This document shows positions 1 to 6,038 of a DNA stretch of 7,180 bases, one piece after another. Source of the DNA: Gammaproteobacteria bacterium. Lineage in GTDB: Bacteria > Pseudomonadota > Gammaproteobacteria > SZUA-229. The position numbers and the translations under genes are program-made. The notes beneath the pieces were generated by a model. That model ran no database searches and was not told the origin of the DNA. It saw only the letters and a program-made list of their open reading frames with translations. Where the stretch lies: the NCBI GenBank assembly GCA_002401185.1, contig NVSH01000040.1, forward strand, positions 669 through 7,848. The letters are read 5' to 3'. The first letter of the stretch is position 1; every line of letters starts with the position of its first letter.

Positions 1-259
1 ACTTCATACTGTCCCGTAATTCAATGCCACGTTTGAATATTGCTTCGAGTTTAGGCTGCACAGATACCCAGTCATCTACTTCGATAGTCAACAGCAATAA
101 TATACCACCGATTTTAATCAAATCATTAGCGGAAAAATCTTCAAATTCAACAGGACTATCCACAACATCTATTTGTTCAAAAACCTTTGCAGGGCAATTA
201 CAACCCAAGGGTCCACGAACAAATTCTTCTATTAATTTATCAGATTGTATTGTTTTCAT
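1..259 (-). CDS. Small conserved-looking protein with Cys-X-Cys-Pro motif, N-terminal 86 residues (3' end cut by window edge)
   Basis: The first 86 codons are open and the gene runs off the left edge, so its full length is unknown. The start at 259 is the first Met after an in-frame TGA and has a purine-rich AGAGAG ribosome site about 5 bases upstream. An acidic amphipathic N-terminus (MKTIQSDKLIEEFV) leads into GPLGCNCPAKVF at residues 16-27. The two cysteines, C20 and C22, followed by Pro look like a metal- or redox-active knuckle. A hydrophobic strand (IGGILLLLTIEVDDW, about 50-64) and a helix rich in K, E and R (about 69-86) follow. There is no signal peptide or convincing membrane helix, so it is probably cytoplasmic. 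I recall small uncharacterised proteins with a similar Leu-Gly-Cys-x-Cys-Pro motif but cannot name a family or function. The opposite strand is also open here, but the ribosome site and motif favour this strand. Confidence 0.65.
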   Translation of the reverse strand, partial: MKTIQSDKLIEEFVRGPLGCNCPAKVFEQIDVVDSPVEFEDFSANDLIKIGGILLLLTIEVDDWVSVQPKLEAIFKRGIELRDSMK

Positions 260-290
260 ATTGCTCTCTAATCAAGTTATATATTAAATT

Positions 291-310
291 TAACCTAGCT
301 TGTAACCTAG
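291..310. repeat. Tandem 8-base direct repeat TAACCTAG upstream of the CxCP gene
   Basis: TAACCTAG occurs at 291-298 and again at 303-310, separated by CTTG, giving a 12-base period. It lies 32 bases upstream of the start codon at 259, where a promoter or operator for that gene would be expected. The AT-rich stretch at 274-290 could supply a -10 element, but I see no good -35 match. A role as a regulator site is a guess. Confidence 0.4.
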
Positions 311-381
311 TGTTATCAGGCTTAAACAAAAGGGTAATACCTTACTAATCATTAAGCAATTTAAAGCTTCCACAAAGATTA

Positions 382-1362
382 TCAATCATCCTTTCTGTTA
401 CCTTCCGTACCGTACGTGTTTCTCAAAAAAGATTCGGCACGTGCACCGAGATACACATAGATACCCAGGCCAACCAATAAACCAACCGCAGAAAACATCA
501 TCCACACGGCAGCCAGTATATTTTCGCCATTACCCAATGCCGATTTAAACATTAGCAAAAGCGCTTCGATAGAAACTGCGATTAATATTGCCGCAATAAA
601 ACGGGTAATCGTACGACGCGTGGAACTGTGCCTAAAAATATCCTTATGCATCAGCACTTCTTCTTCGATTGTCGTTTTGCCTAGATCGAAAATCGCTAAT
701 GCCAGCGTTAAAAATATTATTACGCTGAACGGTTTAAGGTAGATAGAGTCACTATCACTCATTTCACTACCCAGTTCACTAAGCATATCGATGATTTCGC
801 TAAACGCAAAAAACAGCAGTACACCAACAACAGTGAACAGACCAATAGCGATTATACTGTATATAATTTTAAACAACGGATTAAAACGACCGCGCAAACT
901 ATCACCCATAAGAAACTCGATGATTTCACGTAAATCGATATCGATAACAACATATATGTTATCAGCCTCACTACACAGGGTAACAGCAGATATACAAAGA
1001 TGCCTGCCAATATTTGAAAAATAAGGTTTGCTTATGGTGACATCTACGTCTTGCTGATTTTTAGCTTTTATAAAATACGGCCGCAGGCTTCGATCGGTAC
1101 CGACATCATGACCTTTAGAAAATGGCTTACCATTTTTTTTCAAAATCGGGCTAAGTTGTTTGCCATCGTTATCCAGCAGATAGATATGATCAACAAACGG
1201 ATAATACTCTACTATGGAAACGATGGCTTCAGATAAAGCTTCTTCCTCATCACAGAGTCGCTTACCGACTATACCGGTAGCAATAGAGGCCAGCAATTCT
1301 CGTATCTCGTTACCATATTCATGGTAACGCTCAATGACACTGAGATAACTCATTTCAGACAT
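382..1362 (-). CDS. Cache/PDC-like sensor-domain membrane protein with four C-terminal membrane helices
   Basis: This is a 326-residue protein of unknown role. The start is well supported: GGAGGT sits 6 bases before the ATG. Residues 1-145 have no signal peptide or membrane helix and resemble a Cache/PDC ligand-sensing fold. Supporting motifs are DNDGKQLS (64-71), DRSLRPYF (90-97), the strand SKPYFSNIGRHLCIS (111-125) and a final DIDL (141-144). Four hydrophobic helices follow, at roughly 164-186, 209-226, 253-272 and 282-306. The 187-208 loop is acidic. The 227-252 loop is rich in Lys, Arg and His, which by the positive-inside rule places both termini and the sensor region in the cytoplasm. 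There is no kinase, GGDEF, EAL, HAMP or chemotaxis output domain, so any signal would leave through the membrane helices or a partner protein. It lies 147 bases after cydX and may have its own promoter. The Cache assignment rests on motif recognition only. Confidence 0.8.
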   Translation of the reverse strand: MSEMSYLSVIERYHEYGNEIRELLASIATGIVGKRLCDEEEALSEAIVSIVEYYPFVDHIYLLDNDGKQLSPILKKNGKPFSKGHDVGTDRSLRPYFIKAKNQQDVDVTISKPYFSNIGRHLCISAVTLCSEADNIYVVIDIDLREIIEFLMGDSLRGRFNPLFKIIYSIIAIGLFTVVGVLLFFAFSEIIDMLSELGSEMSDSDSIYLKPFSVIIFLTLALAIFDLGKTTIEEEVLMHKDIFRHSSTRRTITRFIAAILIAVSIEALLLMFKSALGNGENILAAVWMMFSAVGLLVGLGIYVYLGARAESFLRNTYGTEGNRKDD

Positions 1363-1388
1363 GGTACACCTCCAGTTATGAGAGTGGA

Positions 1389-1418
1389 TTTATAGCTTGC
1401 AGGTATACAGTTATTTAA
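1389..1418 (-). promoter_or_regulatory. Possible sigma-70 promoter for the Cache-like membrane protein gene
   Basis: Reading the minus strand, TATAAA (1394-1389) matches a -10 element at five of six positions. A weak -35 candidate, TTAAAT (1418-1413), lies 18 bases upstream. Transcription would begin near 1382, leaving a leader of about 20 bases that includes the strong GGAGGT ribosome site. The -35 match is poor, so an activator may be needed or the gene may be read from the cyd operon. Confidence 0.3.
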
Positions 1419-1439
1419 CTCATCAATACAGTAATTGAT
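1405..1439. repeat. Paired direct repeats and two short dyads upstream of the sensor-like gene
   Basis: On the plus strand ATACAGTTATT (1405-1415) and ATACAGTAATT (1426-1436) match at 10 of 11 positions and are offset by 21 bases, two turns of B-DNA. Each overlaps an inverted repeat: AGTTA-TT-TAACT at 1409-1420 and ATCAAT-N6-ATTGAT at 1422-1439. The first overlaps the candidate -35 region. This arrangement suits a regulator bound to one face of the helix. It does not match the FNR or CRP consensus. Confidence 0.4.
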
Positions 1440-1509
1440 CTCTAACTAACTGCGAGAAATTCATAAAATGCCACCAATATTATGTTCTTAATAACACAAA
1501 TTCTTGTCA

Positions 1510-1623
1510 TCAAGGTGTTTCATCGTCCTCATCAACCATATGGTTTATTTCTAGCCACATTACATTAATAATCGCAAAAGAGGCTGCGAGCAAAACGCCT
1601 AATAACCAGGTGAAATACCACAT
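1510..1623 (-). CDS. cydX: CydX, small subunit of cytochrome bd oxidase
   Basis: This 37-residue protein begins MWYFTWLLGVLLA and ends with an acidic tail (VDEDDETP). It closely resembles E. coli CydX (formerly YbgT), whose family starts MWYFxWxLG and contains the conserved MWLE seen here at residues 22-25. One membrane helix spans about residues 4-24. In E. coli, CydX binds CydA and stabilises the haem groups, and oxidase activity falls without it. The ATG follows an AGAGAG ribosome site by about 5 bases and starts 15 bases after the cydB stop, in the canonical third operon position. No ybgE-like gene follows. The motif match and position make the call nearly certain despite the small size. 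Confidence 0.95.
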   Translation of the reverse strand: MWYFTWLLGVLLAASFAIINVMWLEINHMVDEDDETP

Positions 1624-1638
1624 AATATTCTCTCTTTT

Positions 1639-2736
1639 CTAATAAAGTGAATGACTATTCTGTTCGATATGCTTTTGCGTTATACGTCCCCACATGGCAC
1701 GATAACACCAAAGGGTGTAAGCTAAAATCATCGGCATAAATACTGCAGCAGCCCACATCATTACCGTTAATGTGTATTGACTGGATGAGCCGTTATAAAT
1801 TGTAATGCTGTCGTTCACAACGGTTGATGACGGTACTAAAAATGGAAACAGTGTAGCTCCAGCCGTTACCATAACCCCTATTATTGCCACTGAGCTACCC
1901 AAAAATGCCAAACCTGGCGAGCTGCCTGCATTACGGCTGGCTATGACTAATCCTATAAGCCCTGTTAATGGCAAAGCAAGCATGTGCCAATTATCATAAA
2001 TGTTTAACCATAGCCCTTCGCCATACAAAACAGTACCCGCAGACCCCATACTATAACCGTTTATGCCCATCAACCATATACCAGCCCCGATAAAAGACAA
2101 CATGGCAACTAATGAAGCGGAAAATGCAAACGATGATAACCGTTGTTTCACAATACCCTCGGTTCGCAACGATGCATATACGGAACCGTGCAGCACAAGT
2201 AATGACAAACTAAGCACACCACTTAATAGCGCAAAAGGATGCAACATACCAAGCAACGTACCCGAAACAAATGCCCGCTCAAATTCGTCAAAATAGAACG
2301 GCATGCCTAAAAATAAGTTGCCAAATGCAACACCAAACAAAAAGGCTGGAATGACGCTACCTACAAATATACACCAATCCCAAAAAGCACGCCAACGTAC
2401 ATCCTCTATCTTGCTACGATAGTCAAAACCTACTGGACGTAAAAACAAAGCATACAAAATCAACATTAAGGGCACATACATTAATGAAAATGCTGTGCCA
2501 TAAACCGGCGGCCATGCAGCAAAAACAGAACCTGCAGCCAACACAAACCACACTTGGTTGCCGTCCCAATGTGGGGCAATAGAATTAATCAAAATACGTC
2601 GCTCTGTATCCGTCTTTGCCGCAAATGGCAACAACACACCGACGCCGAAGTCGAAACCGTCAGTCAACGCAAACGCAATGAACATGAATCCAATCAGAAT
2701 CCACCAAAGTAATTGTAAAGTTTCTAAATCTGGCAT
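1639..2736 (-). CDS. cydB: Cytochrome bd quinol oxidase subunit II
   Basis: This is the second large membrane subunit of cytochrome bd, the terminal oxidase that oxidises quinol and reduces O2 to water in the cytoplasmic membrane. It has 365 residues, close to the 379 I recall for E. coli. Family hallmarks are the N-terminal helix with LWWILIGFMFIAFALTDGFD (9-28) followed by FGVG, then HWDGNQVW (56-63), the LFLRPVGFDYR segment (97-107) and the C-terminal LFPFLVPSS (296-304). About eight or nine hydrophobic helices fill the chain. The ATG is preceded by GGGAG and lies 14 bases after cydA, so the two are translated from one message. CydB has no haem ligands of its own and is required to assemble the oxidase. 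I see no truncation or missing motif. Confidence 0.97.
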   Translation of the reverse strand: MPDLETLQLLWWILIGFMFIAFALTDGFDFGVGVLLPFAAKTDTERRILINSIAPHWDGNQVWFVLAAGSVFAAWPPVYGTAFSLMYVPLMLILYALFLRPVGFDYRSKIEDVRWRAFWDWCIFVGSVIPAFLFGVAFGNLFLGMPFYFDEFERAFVSGTLLGMLHPFALLSGVLSLSLLVLHGSVYASLRTEGIVKQRLSSFAFSASLVAMLSFIGAGIWLMGINGYSMGSAGTVLYGEGLWLNIYDNWHMLALPLTGLIGLVIASRNAGSSPGLAFLGSSVAIIGVMVTAGATLFPFLVPSSTVVNDSITIYNGSSSQYTLTVMMWAAAVFMPMILAYTLWCYRAMWGRITQKHIEQNSHSLY

Positions 2737-2750
2737 AGGTTACTCCCGAC

Positions 2751-4340
2751 TTATTTTAATGGCTCAGCCAACAGGTTGTTATCCTGTAGGTTATTTTCGA
2801 AATGATAATTACCCGTGTGTAAGGAACTTGGCCCAAGCCGTGCAAACTTCATCATTAGATAAATTTCTACAACAATCAAAAAGACATAAAATATTAAAAA
2901 TCCGGCCAAACTAAAATACAAGTCACCCACTGTTAACGTCGAGGCACTTAAGAAGGTTGGCAATATTTCACCTATGCTCCAGGGCTGTCGCCCATATTCC
3001 GCAACTATCCAGCCTGCTTCAACTGCAATCCAAGGCACCGGCAATGAAATGAATGCCATTTTCAATAACCAACGCTTCTCCGTTATTCCTCCACGAATAT
3101 TGGTAAAAACAAATGACAGGCCAAAAATCAGCAACATCCAAAAACCACATGCAACCATCAATCGGAATAACCAGAACAAAACAGGCACATTAGGTACTGT
3201 ATCTAAAGCCGCTAATTTTATTTGTTCATCTGTTGCGTCAACAACGTCATAAGTGTACCGTTTTAATAATAACGCATAACCCAGGTCAACTTTTAATCGA
3301 TCAAAAGTTTCAAATTCTTCATCCGTTGCGCTACCCTCACGCACAAGTTCCATTAAACGATAGGCTTCTATGCCTGAGCGAATTCGTTTCTCACTACCTA
3401 TTACCAGCTCTTTGATGCCAGGCACTTGCTGATCTAGTGACCGCGTCGCAACTAATCCCAATACAAAAGGTATTTTGAGGGCATAATGTGTCTCTTGGTC
3501 ATCCATTGATGGTAAACCTACAACAGTGAAAGCTGCTGGTGCTTCCTCAGTTTCCCACTCAGCTTCAATAGCGGCCAATTTCATTTTCTGAACTGCGCCA
3601 GCCTCATAACCACTTTCATCGCCAAGTAAGATAACCGAGCAAATTGATGCAAAACCAAAAGCCGCTGCAATTGCAAAAGATCGGCGAGCGAATGCCAAGT
3701 CTCGCCCTTTAAGTAGATACCAAGCTGATATTGAAAGCACAAACATTGACCCGGTAACATACCCTGCGGCAACCGTATGAATAAATTTAACCTGAGCTAC
3801 AGGGTTGAGCAAAAGCTCTGAAAAACTTGTTAATTCCATTCGCATAGTTGCGTAGTTAAATTCAGCACCAATCGGATTCTGCATCCAGGCATTAGCAACT
3901 AATATCCATAAAGCGGACATATTAGAGCCTATCGCAACTAGCCAGGTCACTGTTAAATGCTGCACTTTTGAAAGCCGATCCCAGCCGAAAAAGAAAAGAC
4001 CAATGAAAGTTGATTCCAGGAAAAAGGCCATCATGCCTTCTATGGCGAGAGGTGCGCCGAATACGTCACCTACATAATGTGAAAAGTATGCCCAATTCGT
4101 ACCAAACTGAAACTCCATGGTTAGGCCAGTGGCAATACCAAGGGCAAAATTAATGCCAAATAACTTACCCCAGAAACGGGTCATGTCTTTATAGATCTGT
4201 TTGCCTGTCATAACGTAAACAGACTCCATGATGGCTAACAGAAATGTTAAACCTAACGTAAGAGGTACAAAGAGAAAATGGAAAAGAGCGGTTAAGGCAA
4301 ATTGCAGCCGAGATAAATCTACAACTTCTTCAATAATCAT
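2751..4340 (-). CDS. cydA: Cytochrome bd quinol oxidase subunit I (long Q-loop type)
   Basis: This is the catalytic subunit, carrying haems b558, b595 and d plus the quinol site. At 529 residues it matches E. coli CydA (522) nearly residue for residue from memory, with an offset of two. Haem ligands are present: H21 in the ALFHFLF segment (b595/d), H188 in [11 protein letters not shown] (b558) and the Met of RLMVACGF, near 395 (b558). Acidic proton-path residues lie in the [10 protein letters not shown] segment, near 101 and 109. The GDESGYE and [10 protein letters not shown] motifs of the quinol-binding loop are intact. The extended loop that follows marks the long Q-loop subclass typical of Proteobacteria. 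GRQPW occurs near the C-terminus. The start at 4340 has AGGAAG about 8 bases upstream and aligns with the E. coli N-terminus. It is the first gene of the cydABX operon and has a plausible promoter in the preceding gap. Confidence 0.98.
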   Translation of the reverse strand: MIIEEVVDLSRLQFALTALFHFLFVPLTLGLTFLLAIMESVYVMTGKQIYKDMTRFWGKLFGINFALGIATGLTMEFQFGTNWAYFSHYVGDVFGAPLAIEGMMAFFLESTFIGLFFFGWDRLSKVQHLTVTWLVAIGSNMSALWILVANAWMQNPIGAEFNYATMRMELTSFSELLLNPVAQVKFIHTVAAGYVTGSMFVLSISAWYLLKGRDLAFARRSFAIAAAFGFASICSVILLGDESGYEAGAVQKMKLAAIEAEWETEEAPAAFTVVGLPSMDDQETHYALKIPFVLGLVATRSLDQQVPGIKELVIGSEKRIRSGIEAYRLMELVREGSATDEEFETFDRLKVDLGYALLLKRYTYDVVDATDEQIKLAALDTVPNVPVLFWLFRLMVACGFWMLLIFGLSFVFTNIRGGITEKRWLLKMAFISLPVPWIAVEAGWIVAEYGRQPWSIGEILPTFLSASTLTVGDLYFSLAGFLIFYVFLIVVEIYLMMKFARLGPSSLHTGNYHFENNLQDNNLLAEPLK

Positions 4341-4373
4341 ATAAATTACTTCCTATACATTTTAACAATTTAT

Positions 4374-4402
4374 ATTATTAAAACCCTGTTATTGCCTGAC
4401 AA
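4374..4402 (-). promoter_or_regulatory. Probable sigma-70 promoter for cydABX
   Basis: On the minus strand TTGTCA (4402-4397) and AATAAT (4379-4374) each match the -35 and -10 consensus at five of six positions, with ideal 17-base spacing. Transcription would start near 4367, giving a leader of about 27 bases before the cydA ATG. The rest of the 277-base gap (4341-4617) is very AT-rich. I see no other gene in it and no clear FNR or ArcA site. Confidence 0.5.
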
Positions 4403-4564
4403 CAAAGACACAGAGTAATTATTGATTCCACTACCTTATAATACAACGGAAAGACGAAAAAAATAACCGCGAAAATAATAGCACAATTTCAAACGCAGTT
4501 TTAAATTTTATTCAATAACACGTAAAACTTTTTTTAAAAATATTATCTTGAGCATGCCTTTTCA

Positions 4565-4583
4565 AAAGGGAACGAAACCCTTT
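4565..4583 (-). terminator. Weak hairpin, possible ppa terminator
   Basis: AAAGGG and CCCTTT can pair across a 7-base loop about 35 bases after the ppa stop. The stem has only three G-C pairs, and most of the T run is inside the stem rather than after it. An alternative pairing, CCTTTT with AAAAGG (4557-4569), competes with it. It is a candidate only. Confidence 0.3.
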
Positions 4584-4617
4584 ACACAATATCAAAATAA
4601 ACTACAAATAAGCAGTG

Positions 4618-5166
4618 TTAAAAATTCGGCGTCTCAGGCGCATCCTTGAATAACTGTAAGCTGTCGAGAATTTCTTGCTTAGCTTCTTCTACGCCGCCCC
4701 AGCCACCAATACGCACCCATTTTCCTTCATCTAAATCTTTATAGTGTTCAAAGAAATGTGCTATCTGATTCAGCATCTCTTCAGGTAAGTCTCTATAACT
4801 ATCAACTTTACGATATGTTTTGCATAGTTTATCGATGGGTACTGACAGGACTTTAGCATCATCACCTGCCTCATCAGTCATCAACAGAACACCGACTGGT
4901 CGACACTGTATAACTGAGCCGGATATTAGCGGCACTGGTGACAGAACTAATACGTCAACGGGGTCACCATCTTTAGATAACGTATGTGGAACATAACCAT
5001 AATTACAAGGATAATGCATCGCCGTAGACATAAAACGATCGACAAACATCGCACCCGTTTCTTTATCCAATTCATATTTTACTGGATCCGAGTGCGCAGG
5101 GATTTCTATGACTACATTTATTTCGTTTGGTACATTATTGCCTGAGCTTACTCTATCTAGATTCAT
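4618..5166 (-). CDS. ppa: Inorganic pyrophosphatase, family I, soluble
   Basis: This cytoplasmic Mg-dependent enzyme hydrolyses pyrophosphate to two phosphates, pulling biosynthetic reactions such as nucleic acid and aminoacyl-tRNA synthesis forward. It has 182 residues against 175 in E. coli and aligns along its length with an offset of one. The family signature DGDPVDV is at 66-72, with metal ligands D66, D68 and D71, and the second acidic pair D98 and D103 lies in [10 protein letters not shown]. Other active-site residues are in place: E21, K30, E32, R44, Y56, K105, Y142 and K143. The start at 5166 follows a modest AGAGA ribosome site by about 6 bases. A strong terminator upstream separates it from the hydrogenase genes, so its own promoter should lie in 5167-5222. 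That stretch has an AATAAT -10-like element but no convincing -35. Confidence 0.97.
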   Translation of the reverse strand: MNLDRVSSGNNVPNEINVVIEIPAHSDPVKYELDKETGAMFVDRFMSTAMHYPCNYGYVPHTLSKDGDPVDVLVLSPVPLISGSVIQCRPVGVLLMTDEAGDDAKVLSVPIDKLCKTYRKVDSYRDLPEEMLNQIAHFFEHYKDLDEGKWVRIGGWGGVEEAKQEILDSLQLFKDAPETPNF

Positions 5167-5222
5167 GAAATTTCTCTATTTTATTAAGTTCGTATTATTA
5201 GTGGTTAGCGTATCGTCACTAC

Positions 5223-5254
5223 AAAAAAATCGCGGTACATGACCGCGATTTTTT
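5223..5254. terminator. Rho-independent terminator after the hydrogenase operon
   Basis: The arms TCGCGGT (5230-5236) and ACCGCGA (5242-5248) pair perfectly around a 5-base ACATG loop. They are flanked by an A run (5223-5229) and a T run (5249-5254) that extend the stem to 13 pairs. On the minus strand the hairpin is followed by a T run, as expected for termination about 40 bases after the cytochrome b gene. Its symmetry means it could also act on plus-strand transcripts. Confidence 0.9.
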
Positions 5255-5292
5255 AATTGATAACGATTAGTTTTTTATCTACTAGCTCATTA

Positions 5293-6024
5293 TCAATGTC
5301 CATCGTCTGCAGGGCGGTCATCCTTAAACATTCTCCAACCACTCACCATGGTACTGATTAATGATTGACGTGACATGATATCTTCACGAATAGCAACGTA
5401 GATATGCATAAGCACAAACATGAGAATAAACCACATTCCCAAATGATGAAAAGTATGAACATCCTGACTTTGACCAAACAACGGAATCAACCATCCGCTG
5501 AAATAGGTAAATATCCAGCTGTCATATCCTGCACCTTCACCATACAAGGCCAATCCGGTAAAAATCATAAATACCGCGCCCCATACAAAAAAACCAAACA
5601 TGAAAAGAACAGCCATCGGATTATGCCCAGTATATTTACGTGGCTCCTTCACGATGAACATATACCACTTGGCTTCATGCCAAACACCTTCCCAGAAACT
5701 TGCGCTGAGTAATGGTGGCATAAACAACTGCCTTGCGTGATGGTTACCTACAATCGCCCAATATAATCGCCCCAAAAATCCAACGATAAATATCCAGGCC
5801 GATGCGAAATGCACAAAACGAATATAACCCATTAAATAATTAGCTTCTCCACTGTAACCGCCACTCGCCTCACCCGGCATCGTAGGGAGAGGCGAGCCGA
5901 TTAAATACCCCGTAACAGCAAGCAAAATTATCGCCAAGGCATTAATCCAGTGCCAGATGCGCAAAGGCGCTTCGTACACATAGATAGCTGGTTCAGAGTG
6001 GGCTTGTGTTGCCATTGTTGTCAT
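5293..6024 (-). CDS. hupC: [NiFe]-hydrogenase cytochrome b subunit (HupC/HyaC type)
   Basis: This 243-residue membrane subunit anchors the periplasmic hydrogenase heterodimer and passes electrons from H2 through two b haems to the quinone pool. E. coli HyaC is similar in size (about 235). The opening YEAPLRIWHWINALAI is typical, with H25 at the head of helix 1 (26-45). Helix 2 (68-92) carries H72 in RFVHFASAW. Helix 3 spans about 130-158. Helix 4 (193-212) contains HTFHHLGMW, with H190, H193 and H194, and H207 in LMHIYVAIRED. Several of these histidines are the expected haem ligands, though I cannot assign each pair exactly. The ATG at 6024 has GGGAGG 7 bases upstream; an alternative Met is three codons in. 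The gene lies 14 bases after the large-subunit stop and is the last in its operon, as a terminator follows. Confidence 0.95.
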   Translation of the reverse strand: MTTMATQAHSEPAIYVYEAPLRIWHWINALAIILLAVTGYLIGSPLPTMPGEASGGYSGEANYLMGYIRFVHFASAWIFIVGFLGRLYWAIVGNHHARQLFMPPLLSASFWEGVWHEAKWYMFIVKEPRKYTGHNPMAVLFMFGFFVWGAVFMIFTGLALYGEGAGYDSWIFTYFSGWLIPLFGQSQDVHTFHHLGMWFILMFVLMHIYVAIREDIMSRQSLISTMVSGWRMFKDDRPADDGH

Positions 6025-6038
6025 AGCACAGCCTCCCT

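Noticed and set aside
24..287. Open plus-strand frame of 87 codons at the left edge
   Set aside because: It is Ser/Thr/Asn-rich with no recognisable motif and lies antisense to the minus-strand frame, which has a ribosome site and a CxCP motif.
320..357. GCTTAA and TTAAGC inverted repeat with an inner AAGG/CCTT pair, after the sensor-like gene
   Set aside because: The arms are short and AT-rich, the loop is long and no T run follows, so it is not a credible terminator.
943..963. Inverted repeat GATAAC-N9-GTTATC containing the 12-base palindrome AACATATATGTT
   Set aside because: It lies within the coding sequence of the sensor-like protein in a conserved-looking strand, so codon content is a sufficient explanation without other evidence.
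2558..2914. Plus-strand frame of 118 codons across the cydA-cydB junction
   Set aside because: It is antisense to two well-supported family proteins, has no ribosome site that stands out and no motif, so it is a shadow frame.
4508..4555. Fifteen-codon minus-strand frame upstream of cydA, possible leader peptide
   Set aside because: The only purine-rich stretch lies almost touching the ATG, the composition just mirrors local AT-richness, and no attenuator-like hairpin follows.
4341..4617. Search for FNR (TTGAT-N4-ATCAA) or ArcA boxes upstream of cydA
   Set aside because: No FNR match was found by eye, and the only ArcA-like string is a TGTTAA fragment between the putative -10 and the ATG, too weak to report.
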